A stretch of DNA of 64,000 nucleotides from Loigolactobacillus coryniformis subsp. coryniformis KCTC 3167 = DSM 20001 (GTDB lineage: Bacteria; Bacillota; Bacilli; Lactobacillales; Lactobacillaceae): positions 1,116,001 through 1,180,000 of the forward strand of contig NZ_CP017713.1 of NCBI RefSeq assembly GCF_002706425.1, in the 5' to 3' direction. Positions 18,879 to 26,206 of the stretch are shown piece by piece; positions within the stretch are counted from its first letter, which is position 1, and every line of letters begins with the position of its first letter. Below the pieces are notes generated by a model. It did not search any database, had not been told where the DNA came from, and saw only the letters and a list, made by a program, of their open reading frames with translations. Position numbers and translations under genes: made by a program.

Positions 18879-19322
18879 CTATTTGTTTGATTTAAAAATA
18901 TACAATTTACTAAAGAAATAATTAGCGATAACCACGACAATGTTATCAACTATTTTTGTCAATACAGGATTAGCATGCAAAATGGATATACCCAACCACA
19001 TCATGAAGATATCCATAATCAGTGATAGGCCACGAAAAATAAAGAAAGAGCCCATCTCTTTGACCAGGGCCGTAAATCCCTGTGTCTTAGATGAAAATAC
19101 CCAAATCTTATTAGTGACGTAAGCAAATAGTACGGAGAGAAACCAGGCAATAATGTTAGCTACTTGATAGTTCATTACTGAGTTTAACAAAGTAAATGCA
19201 ACAATGTTGATCAAGGTGGTTAAGCCGCCAAAGACTAAATAGCTAATGACGGATCGATACTTTTTAATTAATTGAATAATAATAATCCACTCCTTCGTCT
19301 GACTAGATAAATTTACCCGCAA
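18879..19322 (-). CDS. GtrA-family membrane protein (lipid-linked sugar flippase)
   Basis: A GtrA/GtcA-like protein with four membrane helices. Family blocks visible are LIKKYRSVISYLVFGGLTTLINIVAF, NIIAWFLSVLFAYVTNKIWVF and NYFFSKLYIF near the end. Such proteins are thought to flip undecaprenyl-phosphate sugars made by a GtrB/CsbB partner; the divergent gene at 19422 encodes that partner. The coordinates use TTG 19322, which has no clear ribosome site. A strong AAGGAG sits just before an ATT run at about 19286, so a non-standard ATT start giving 135 residues is possible. Confidence 0.85.
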   Translation of the reverse strand: MRVNLSSQTKEWIIIIQLIKKYRSVISYLVFGGLTTLINIVAFTLLNSVMNYQVANIIAWFLSVLFAYVTNKIWVFSSKTQGFTALVKEMGSFFIFRGLSLIMDIFMMWLGISILHANPVLTKIVDNIVVVIANYFFSKLYIFKSNK

Positions 19323-19421
19323 CTTGAAGAAGTGTCAACATGGATTTTTTAAGATTAAAGGCTTGATGTTATTACTGCTTTCTACGATAATTAGTTTTAG
19401 ACAAGGTTAACGGAGGACAAA

Positions 19422-20354
19422 ATGACAAAGAAGCTTTCATTAGTTGTACCATGTTTTAATGAAGAAAAAACGGTACCACTTTTTTATGCCGCTTTACAAG
19501 ATGTAAAACCAACTTTGCGCGGAGCTGAACTAGAATATTGGTTTATCAATGATGGTTCAGAAGATGGAACGCTTGATATTTTACGCGATTTACAGCAAAA
19601 AGACCCGCAACAGGTCCATTATATTTCGTTTTCACGTAATTTTGGCAAAGAAGCGGCGCTCTATGCTGGATTACAGGCAACAACGGGTGATTATGTTGCA
19701 GTAATGGATGCAGATCTACAAGACCCGCCGGAACAATTAGCTGAGATGTTAGCCGGTATTGAGGATGAAGGTTATGATGTTGTCGGCACACGACGAATTG
19801 ATCGTGGTGGTGAACCAATGATTCGTTCATTCTTTGCTAACGGCTTTTATTGGTTTATCAATAAAATTTCCTCAACACCGATCAAAAATGGGGTGCGGGA
19901 TTTTCGTTTGATGACCCGCCAAGTGGTGGACGCAGTGTTATCAATGAGTGAATACAATCGCTTTTCTAAAGGAATTTTGAGTTGGGTTGGCTTTAAAACC
20001 AAATACCTCAGTTATGAGAATCACGATCGTGTTGGCGGTAAAACATCCTGGTCGTTTTGGAAATTGTTACGCTATTCGATTGATGGAATCATTGACTTTT
20101 CCGACGCACCATTGAATTTAGCGACCTTAGTTGGTTTTCTTTCGTTCTTAGTATCATTAATGGGCGTTGTCTTCGTTATTGTACGTAAGATCATTTATGG
20201 CGGCTCAGTTACCGGCTGGGCTTCAATGGTTTCGATTATTTTGATGATTGGTGGCTTGCAGTTACTGTGTTTGGGGATTTTAGGTAAATATATCGGCAGT
20301 ATTTACCTAGAAGCGAAGAAGCGGCCAATTTATATTATTAAAGAGCAAAAATAG
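19422..20354 (+). CDS. Polyprenyl-phosphate glycosyltransferase (GT2, GtrB/CsbB-like)
   Basis: A 310-residue DPM1-type glycosyltransferase: LSLVVPCFNEEKTVPLFY, WFINDGSEDGT, the metal motif MDADLQDPPEQL, then two C-terminal membrane helices at about residues 230-300. It should load a sugar onto undecaprenyl phosphate. The ATG follows GGAGGACAAA. Its base composition is nearer to the core genome than the AT-rich genes around 14-18 kb, so it may be the older, resident copy. It is divergent from the gtrA-like gene, its likely flippase partner. Confidence 0.88.
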   Translation: MTKKLSLVVPCFNEEKTVPLFYAALQDVKPTLRGAELEYWFINDGSEDGTLDILRDLQQKDPQQVHYISFSRNFGKEAALYAGLQATTGDYVAVMDADLQDPPEQLAEMLAGIEDEGYDVVGTRRIDRGGEPMIRSFFANGFYWFINKISSTPIKNGVRDFRLMTRQVVDAVLSMSEYNRFSKGILSWVGFKTKYLSYENHDRVGGKTSWSFWKLLRYSIDGIIDFSDAPLNLATLVGFLSFLVSLMGVVFVIVRKIIYGGSVTGWASMVSIILMIGGLQLLCLGILGKYIGSIYLEAKKRPIYIIKEQK

Positions 20355-20431
20355 GCGTTTTTTATTGTTCGTTTTTAATAGTGCATAGGCAATTCAATAA
20401 ATTGTTTTTTTGTCGATGTTTAATATTATTT

Positions 20432-20436
20432 AAATT
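20432..20436. repeat. Left outer target duplication of the compound IS1380 structure
   Basis: AAATT immediately before the terminal repeat CCTGAATTATTCA; the same five bases follow the opposite end at 23447-23451. Confidence 0.7.
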
Positions 20437-20538
20437 CCTGAATTATTCATAGTTCATAAAAATCCCGTCAGTTTTCGTATTTTTTCGAAAACTGACGGGT
20501 ATGTCTTTATCTTTTGCTGAAATACGATGTTTATCAGT
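20437..20538 (-). repeat. 102-bp direct repeat, IS1380 3' end, copy A
   Basis: Identical to 21911-22012. Both start with the terminal repeat and contain a perfect 14-bp hairpin (20464-20499 and 21938-21973, 8-base loop) that should act as a terminator at the end of the transposase gene. Confidence 0.9.
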
Positions 20539-20632
20539 TCTAGCTAGTGAGATCTTTCAACTAACTCAGAATTGCTTTGAACTTTTGGATACACTTGTCC
20601 CTTGGTTGTACAGATTTTTTTAATTTTGCCGG

Positions 20633-20915
20633 TTATTCAATAGCCTGGATACGCTGTAGAGCCTGGTAGAACAGCCGATGGTAAACATGATACGAGCTCA
20701 GCCGCAACTGAATGCGTCGGCCAGTATGCACAACACGTGCCGAAACTTTGAATAAACGGATCCGCAATGTGCTAACGCACAAGCCGGAATCATGTTTTGT
20801 CAGTGCTAGCTGCTTTAAAAAGTTGACAATATTGTAAGCCAGTACACTAACCATCATCCGGTTCCATGGCAAGGTAAAGAAATCGAAGAAATACTTGTAC
20901 TAGTCGAAGAATATT
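20633..20915 (-). pseudogene. C-terminal fragment of a second IS1380-family transposase
   Basis: The 79 residues from ATG 20872 match the end of the transposase at 10497-11807 (MMVSVLAYNIVNFLKQL, STLRIRLFKVSARVVHTGRR, YHVYHRLFYQALQRIQAIE), but differ enough to be another element. Homology continues upstream to about 20915 (YFF...LPWNRMM) and then stops. The N-terminal two thirds are missing. Confidence 0.8.
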
Positions 20916-21064
20916 ATAATAACTAGTTATCTTATCTCTTTATCGTTGCTATGCCGGCTTTGACAATCAAAACAGATGAACTTGACTGCAAAGTTTGCCT
21001 GATTTTTTATTATTTTTACAGTTATTCCCACAGTCCTTGTCTTTCTTTACAAATCAAAGAATAA

Positions 21065-21098
21065 CAAAAAAGCTACCTTGTCTGAGGTGGCTTTTTTG
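21065..21098 (-). terminator. Terminator of the amidotransferase gene
   Basis: Hairpin AAAAAAGCTACC...GGTGGCTTTTTT just beyond the gene's stop codon. Confidence 0.8.
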
Positions 21099-21103
21099 CG
21101 TAA

Positions 21104-21775
21104 CTATAACTTTTCTGTAATATAATCTAACATTTTAAACAGTACTCTTTTATTCTCAATAGGTACAGTTTTTTTTAGAATATCAGTAGCAGATTGACCA
21201 AGTACCGAATTTTTTATATATGGGAAGTCATTAACAACCATTTCACGTACATTATCAGCTTGGGGTTCAAAATGGAACTGTAAACCAATAACTCGGTGAT
21301 TCAGCACAAATCCCTGATTTTTAACAGCTTTACTTGAGAAAAGAAGTTGAGCCTCATATGGGATTTCAAACATTTCTTCATGCCAATGCAAAGCTAATAA
21401 TTCGTCTGGCAAATCAGGAATTACCATACTTTTACGATAAACTGGAGCCCACCCTACTTCTTTAGCAGGAGATTTGGTAACAGCGTATCCTAGTGTTTTA
21501 GTAATTTGTTGAGCACCATAACAGACACCAAACATTGGAACATTCCTATCTAAAAGACCTTGGATTAACTCACGTTCCTGTTTAATCCATTGAAGATCGT
21601 CATTTGGACTCATTGGACCACCTAAAATAACTAACATATCAGTTTTTTCTGCTGTCGGCAAATATCCAAATCGATATGGGTGATAGATATATACTTGATG
21701 ATTATGGATTTGAGCCCAGTCTAAAATAGCCCCTGGCCCTTCATTAGGTGTATGTTGTAAGACATTTATTCGCAT
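21104..21775 (-). CDS. Class I glutamine amidotransferase (GMP-synthase-like)
   Basis: A 223-residue single-domain class I amidotransferase. It has ILGGPMSPNDD, the nucleophile in FGVCYGAQQITKTLGY (Cys about residue 96), the oxyanion region and the His-Glu pair in LQFHFEP. It releases ammonia from glutamine, or acts as a gamma-glutamyl hydrolase-like enzyme, for an unknown partner; no synthetase domain is attached. The start is ATG 21775 after GGAGAGG; the frame opens earlier at 21811. It lies inside a compound IS1380 structure, so it was probably moved there. It is not of the CobB/CobQ-like GatD type. Confidence 0.85.
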   Translation of the reverse strand: MRINVLQHTPNEGPGAILDWAQIHNHQVYIYHPYRFGYLPTAEKTDMLVILGGPMSPNDDLQWIKQERELIQGLLDRNVPMFGVCYGAQQITKTLGYAVTKSPAKEVGWAPVYRKSMVIPDLPDELLALHWHEEMFEIPYEAQLLFSSKAVKNQGFVLNHRVIGLQFHFEPQADNVREMVVNDFPYIKNSVLGQSATDILKKTVPIENKRVLFKMLDYITEKL

Positions 21776-21910
21776 ATAAAATCCTCTCCACACTAAAAGT
21801 GCCAACGGCAATTTGATATGGGTTTCGCCTGCAACTGCCCTAAATTACGATAAATTATAACTCAACTTGAAAATAATTGAAAGAGATGAATTCAACCAAC
21901 ACTATAATTG

Positions 21911-22012
21911 CCTGAATTATTCATAGTTCATAAAAATCCCGTCAGTTTTCGTATTTTTTCGAAAACTGACGGGTATGTCTTTATCTTTTGCTGAAATACG
22001 ATGTTTATCAGT
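21911..22012 (-). repeat. 102-bp direct repeat, IS1380 3' end, copy B
   Basis: Identical to 20437-20538. It is cut at 22012 by the left end of IS30 copy 2. Confidence 0.9.
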
Positions 22013-23250
22013 CGCGCGTTTTATAATCAAGTTAGCCAAATACTTTTAGCTAATTGATAAAATAAAAAACACCCAGACAAATCTCTGTTATCATTGATGT
22101 TCCTACACAAACAATGAAAGAGGTTATTGTCTTGATGCAAGAACAGAATACCACAGTCAGAAAAAAAGGTCAGCACCTAACTTCGTTTGAACGAGGCAGA
22201 ATTGCTACGCTGCACAGCCAAGGCTATTCCAATCGTGCAATTGCCAGAGCGCTTAATGTTTGTCATCAAACAATCAATAATGAATTGTGCCGCGGCGAGA
22301 TCGACCAAGTAAAAAAAGTGAATGGTCAACGCCAATATTACGCTGTATACTCACCAGAAACAGCACAAGCTAAGTACGAAGCTAATCGAGCCCACTGTCA
22401 TCGACCTTTGAAACTCGTCGGTGTCGCTGATTTTATCGACTATTTTACGACTCATTTGCGTCAAGATGGTTGGTCGCCTGATGCAGCAGTAGGACGGGCC
22501 AAACTTGAAGGCTTATATCAACCTGAGGAGATGGTCTCGACCAAGACGCTATACCACTATATTGATGCCCAGTTACTTGAAGTCCGTAATCTTGATCTAC
22601 TCGAAAAAAAGCGCCACCGTGCCAAACATCATCACTCGATCAAGCACAAGCGTCTGGCCGGACGGAGTATTGATGAACGGCCTAAAAGTATCGACCAGCG
22701 CCAAGAGTTCGGCCATTTCGAATTGGACACCGTGGTGGGCAAGCGCAACGGTCAAGAGAGTGTGATCTTAACGCTGATCGAGCGTCAATCCCGCTGCCCA
22801 ATTCTACGTTTGATCGATGGTCGTGATGCCGATTCAGTCAACTATGAGCTGGCCAAGATCTGTCAAGAATACGGATCAATCATGAAGTCAGTTACTGCCG
22901 ATAATGGCGCTGAGTTCTCGGAAGTTGGCGCTGTACTTACCGGTGTCGCTGACCTTTATTATGCCCATCCATATCGTTCCTCTGAGCGTGGGACTAACGA
23001 AGCGCATAATCGAATGATCCGCCGCGATGTACCCAAGGGTCTATCCATGGATATTTTGGGTCCTCATGATATCCAAGCAGTTGAGTCAAAGCTAAACAAT
23101 TTACCGCGCCGGCAAACTGGCTATCAAACACCCAAAGAGCTTTTCTCCGCTGCTTCCGCCGGTTAAGTTAAGTCCATAAAATATGAATATTAATGAAAAT
23201 ACTGATTTAATAGGATTTATCGTGTGGCTAATTTGTTCTTGCAATTTGGG
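22013..23250 (+). mobile_element. IS30-family element, copy 2, complete
   Basis: 1,238 bp from CGCGCGTTTT to GCAATTTGGG, matching copy 1 without its IS21 insert. No target duplication is visible: the left flank is IS1380 3' sequence and the right flank is the 5' part of an IS1380 transposase gene. A deletion or IS30-mediated rearrangement therefore removed the middle of that IS1380. Confidence 0.92.
22114..23166 (+). CDS. IS30-family transposase
   Basis: A 350-residue transposase with N-terminal helix-turn-helix and the DDE core (ELDTVVGK, VTADNGAEF, then the E in the GTNEAHNRMIRR region), closing with RRQTGYQTPKELFSAASAG. The start may be ATG 22135 (AGAGG upstream) rather than 22114. Intact and likely active, given the near-identical copy 1. 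Confidence 0.93.
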   Translation: MKEVIVLMQEQNTTVRKKGQHLTSFERGRIATLHSQGYSNRAIARALNVCHQTINNELCRGEIDQVKKVNGQRQYYAVYSPETAQAKYEANRAHCHRPLKLVGVADFIDYFTTHLRQDGWSPDAAVGRAKLEGLYQPEEMVSTKTLYHYIDAQLLEVRNLDLLEKKRHRAKHHHSIKHKRLAGRSIDERPKSIDQRQEFGHFELDTVVGKRNGQESVILTLIERQSRCPILRLIDGRDADSVNYELAKICQEYGSIMKSVTADNGAEFSEVGAVLTGVADLYYAHPYRSSERGTNEAHNRMIRRDVPKGLSMDILGPHDIQAVESKLNNLPRRQTGYQTPKELFSAASAG

Positions 23251-23446
23251 GTTGAAATTTAATGCCATTTCCTGTAAAGTTTTCAATATAGAGTCCTCTT
23301 CTCTCATGTGGTTTTGTTTAGCAATTTAACTATACCAGAGCTGAGGCTCTTTTTGTGTACTTAAAAGGTGAAAATACAAAATACCCATCAAACGCGTGAT
23401 GCATGTGTTTGATGGGTATTTTGCATATCTTTGTGAATAAATCAGG
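23251..23446 (-). mobile_element. 5' end fragment of an IS1380 element
   Basis: Contains the first 18 codons of a transposase (from ATG 23307, with ALNFN as in the intact relative) cut off by IS30, then its leader, a perfect 17-bp hairpin (23377-23393 with 23407-23423) and the terminal repeat. The hairpin stands outside the gene start and would block transcription coming in from the flank. Confidence 0.8.
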
Positions 23447-23451
23447 AAATT
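23447..23451. repeat. Right outer target duplication of the compound IS1380 structure
   Basis: AAATT, matching 20432-20436. Confidence 0.7.
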
Positions 23452-23491
23452 TAGGCCTTAATTTTAAAAGAGAAGACAAAAAGGATATTTT

Positions 23492-24187
23492 ATGGAAAAA
23501 TTAAGCATTTTGAACATTTTACAAATTATTGTACCTTGGTTTATATCATTACTTTCGGTTTTTATTGCATTTAAAGCGCTAGAATTGAATAAGAATATTG
23601 CTGCTGAAAATAAAAGAAACACCGAGGAAAATAAAAAGAATACAGAATTCAATAAAATAATTACGGAAAAGAATAGAGCAATTGTACATTCTACTATAAC
23701 ATTTACACAATTATCAGAAAAACCTAGTGAAGTTTCTGTTACACAATTACGAAATAAAAGACTTATTAAAGTAAGTATGTATCCAGTACAAATTAATGTA
23801 AAATCTGGTGCCATTGTTCAGGTATATCCAATAATCTCGTATTTTTCTAGAAAGGGAGAACAAATTATTCAGGTCAATGCCAATATACAACCTCAAGATC
23901 AATTAAGGCCTATGGATAATGTCAATATAAAGCTAATTCCAAATGAAATTGGTACTTTTTGGAATAATGATATCTCGGTGGCCAGTTTTTATCAATCTTA
24001 TTTAATTATTGGGGCAGATGGTTCAAATCACTTAGTTATGATTTGGTATGATGGATCACAACCAAGACAGGGTTATTTAGATGTTATTCGTTCTGTTGGG
24101 GTTGGTGAGGGTACACCGGAATTTGTATTAAACCAGTTTAATAAGTTGAGAAACTATTTGAGAAGTAAAGGTATTGAGACAATATAG
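23492..24187 (+). CDS. Membrane-anchored hypothetical protein with short coiled coil
   Basis: A 231-residue protein I do not recognise. Residues 8-30 form one membrane helix, then about 35 residues rich in Asn, Lys and Glu (NKNIAAENKRNTEENKKNTEF) should form a coiled coil, followed by a roughly 165-residue mixed alpha/beta domain with no familiar catalytic motif. The ATG follows AAAAAGGATATTTT. It begins 40 bases after the right end of the compound IS1380 structure, so its original promoter may have been displaced. It ends before a terminator at 24261-24286. Base composition is AT-rich. Confidence 0.65.
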   Translation: MEKLSILNILQIIVPWFISLLSVFIAFKALELNKNIAAENKRNTEENKKNTEFNKIITEKNRAIVHSTITFTQLSEKPSEVSVTQLRNKRLIKVSMYPVQINVKSGAIVQVYPIISYFSRKGEQIIQVNANIQPQDQLRPMDNVNIKLIPNEIGTFWNNDISVASFYQSYLIIGADGSNHLVMIWYDGSQPRQGYLDVIRSVGVGEGTPEFVLNQFNKLRNYLRSKGIETI

Positions 24188-24260
24188 TATAATAATTTTA
24201 GGTTTACTGATATGTAATGTATTAGTTCGTTATGCAAAAATAACTGAACCTTAAAAAACA

Positions 24261-24286
24261 AACCGCGCAATTTGCGCGGTTTTTTG
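24261..24286. terminator. Terminator upstream of the EPS genes
   Basis: Perfect stem AACCGCGCAA / TTGCGCGGTT followed by T's. Confidence 0.85.
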
Positions 24287-24340
24287 CTAAACTAGGTAAT
24301 GTCGGCTTGCCGATAGCGAAATTAGTTTTGGAGGATAGCA

Positions 24341-24961
24341 ATGATGATGAGTAATTCAACGCGCGACGGGCTTTCATTTGGGGAATTTCTGTTGGCGCTA
24401 GGCCGTTACTGGTACATATGGTTGGTCACAGCGTTGATCGTGACTGCAGGGGCGTTTGCGTGGGGTAAACGGACGATAGTGCCCACTTATTCAGCATCTA
24501 GCACGGTGATGATCTATCATCCCAATAACGATCCTAATCAGCGTAACGCGGATATTTTGGCAATGGCGTCGTATCGTCAACTGGCTAAGAGCAATATGAT
24601 CGTACAGCCGGTGCAAGAGCAGTTGCTTAAGGTCAAAGGTTATCAAGGCAGTATCGACACTTTGACTGCCGGTATCAGCACTTCAGTGGCGCAAAATACA
24701 TTAAATTTACAATTAAAAGTTCAAGGTAGTAGTCCTAAGTTAGCGGCACAGACGGCTAATTTATTGGCTAAGTCGGTGCAGCAACATTTGCCGCAGTTAG
24801 TTCCTAATACTGGGTCGGTTCAGGTTGTTGAGCAGGCAGCAGCTAAGCGGTCAACGTTGATCAATGGTAACCGTGTGCAAAAATTAACACTAGGTGGGTT
24901 ATTATTTGGTCTTTACTTAGGCGTTTTGGCAACGTTTATCTATACAGCTTGGCGGAGGTAG
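24341..24961 (+). CDS. Polysaccharide chain-length / kinase-modulator protein (Wzz/CpsC-like)
   Basis: A 206-residue protein with two membrane helices (about residues 27-45 and 180-202) enclosing an external domain, the layout of Wzz/CpsC-type polysaccharide co-polymerases. The segment RNADILAMASYRQLAKSNMIVQPV matches the family. It controls chain length or export of an exopolysaccharide and, in Firmicutes, usually activates a tyrosine kinase; no kinase gene is adjacent. ATG 24341 has GGAGGA upstream. The next gene begins 4 bases later. Confidence 0.8.
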   Translation: MMMSNSTRDGLSFGEFLLALGRYWYIWLVTALIVTAGAFAWGKRTIVPTYSASSTVMIYHPNNDPNQRNADILAMASYRQLAKSNMIVQPVQEQLLKVKGYQGSIDTLTAGISTSVAQNTLNLQLKVQGSSPKLAAQTANLLAKSVQQHLPQLVPNTGSVQVVEQAAAKRSTLINGNRVQKLTLGGLLFGLYLGVLATFIYTAWRR

Positions 24962-24965
24962 TGCG

Positions 24966-26141
24966 ATGATGATAAAATCATCTACTGGTCGGATCACGGC
25001 GGCAGGCCTGTATTTAGCGGCGTTTGGCCTTTTTTTCGGCCATGCTTTTTTTGCGACGTCGATGTACAACGATGCACTGCCGGTGCGTTTTGAACTCGTG
25101 GTTATGGCGGTAGTAGTACCACTTCTATTGACGAAAATAGTCGTCTTTGATCATTATAGTATGGGGCAGTGGATCGTGATCTTCACTGGCTTAGTTTTGG
25201 TGGCCTGGACGGCGCGGACTTCGGGGCGTTATATTTTGATCGCTGTTTATCTATTGATCATTGGTGCGCGGCGCGTTTCCTTTGCAGTGATTGCTAAAAC
25301 CGCGTTATTAGTTGGCTTAGCGACATTTATTTTGATTTTCGTTTCTGCTTGGTTGGATCTGATCCCTAACCTGCGTTATTTACGGCAGGGGACATATCGC
25401 AATTCATTTGGCATTCAATACCCAACTGACTTTGCGGCGCATGTGTTGTACTTATTATTGACTTATGCGGCGGTAAAGCATGGCCATTTCAAATGGTACG
25501 ATTGGTTGCTGAGTTTATTTGCCGCTTGGTTTGTGTGGACTTATTGTGATGCACGCCTCGACACTGTTTTGATCGTGATCTTGTTGGTGTTATTAAGCGT
25601 TTATTGGTTGATTGAAAAAGGCTTTAAGCCGGCGTTGTTAGTTAGTTGGATCAGTGTTGGGGCAATGGCGATCGGGGCGGCTTTATCGATTGGTTTGAGT
25701 TACTTCTACTCACCGAAAATAAAGTGGCTCGAAGATTTGAATCATTTACTATCAACACGCTTGCAATTAGGTCGTAAAGCACTTGACCGTTACGATCCGC
25801 AATGGTTTGGTCAAGTGGTACGAACCAACGGCTGGGGTGGTAGTCAAGGTTTCAAGCACTTTACCGGCAAGTTGATTACGAAAGAATATTTTTTCATTGA
25901 TTCATCATACTTAACGGTTTTACTAACTTTTGGTTTGATCGTTTCGGTGTCGTTGTTGGTGGGGTATACTTGGTTTGCTTGGCGGGAAGTCCGGCGGCAA
26001 GAGTATTTGTTGCCACTTTTGATTGCGGTGACCGCAATCAGTTGTATCGTCGATCAACATTTATTGGATGTGTCGTATAATATTTTTGTCTTGGCTTTAT
26101 TGGCGGACACAACCAGTTTTCGGCTACCGATAAGTGGTTGA
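24966..26141 (+). CDS. Polysaccharide polymerase-like membrane protein (Wzy-type)
   Basis: A 391-residue protein with about ten membrane helices and one large outer loop (about residues 250-310, with SYFYSPKIKWLEDLNHLLSTRLQLGRKAL). This layout, with EPS neighbours on both sides, suggests a Wzy-type polymerase that joins lipid-linked repeat units outside the cell. Wzy proteins have low sequence conservation, so the call rests on topology and place. The start could be either ATG at 24966 or 24969. Confidence 0.7.
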   Translation: MMIKSSTGRITAAGLYLAAFGLFFGHAFFATSMYNDALPVRFELVVMAVVVPLLLTKIVVFDHYSMGQWIVIFTGLVLVAWTARTSGRYILIAVYLLIIGARRVSFAVIAKTALLVGLATFILIFVSAWLDLIPNLRYLRQGTYRNSFGIQYPTDFAAHVLYLLLTYAAVKHGHFKWYDWLLSLFAAWFVWTYCDARLDTVLIVILLVLLSVYWLIEKGFKPALLVSWISVGAMAIGAALSIGLSYFYSPKIKWLEDLNHLLSTRLQLGRKALDRYDPQWFGQVVRTNGWGGSQGFKHFTGKLITKEYFFIDSSYLTVLLTFGLIVSVSLLVGYTWFAWREVRRQEYLLPLLIAVTAISCIVDQHLLDVSYNIFVLALLADTTSFRLPISG

Positions 26142-26206
26142 GAATATTGCTGTTTTAGCGTCAGCGGATCTAAATTTATGATCATGCTCTAGAAACGAGG
26201 AATGAC

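Larger units (their letters stand above)
20437..23446 (-). mobile_element. Compound structure of IS1380 fragments around an amidotransferase gene
   Basis: The outer ends are IS1380-type terminal repeats in inverse orientation (CCTGAATTATTCA at 20437; complement of the right end CCTGATTTATTCA), flanked by AAATT. Inside, from left, are the 3' end and C-terminal codons of a transposase (20437 to about 20915), a glutamine amidotransferase gene, a second copy of the IS 3' end (21911-22012), a full IS30 (22013-23250) and the IS1380 5' end with its first 18 codons (23251-23446). This fits a compound transposon with two directly repeated IS copies that has since lost parts of both. Confidence 0.7.

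Noticed and set aside
21104-21775. The amidotransferase as the missing GatD partner of MurT
   Set aside because: Its motifs (ILGGPMS, FGVCYGAQ, LQFHFEP) are those of GMP-synthase-like class I enzymes, while GatD is CobB/CobQ-like; it is also far away inside a transposon.
23101-23307. Open frame on the minus strand across the IS30/IS1380 joint
   Set aside because: It is 18 codons of an IS1380 transposase fused to antisense IS30 sequence, not a real gene.
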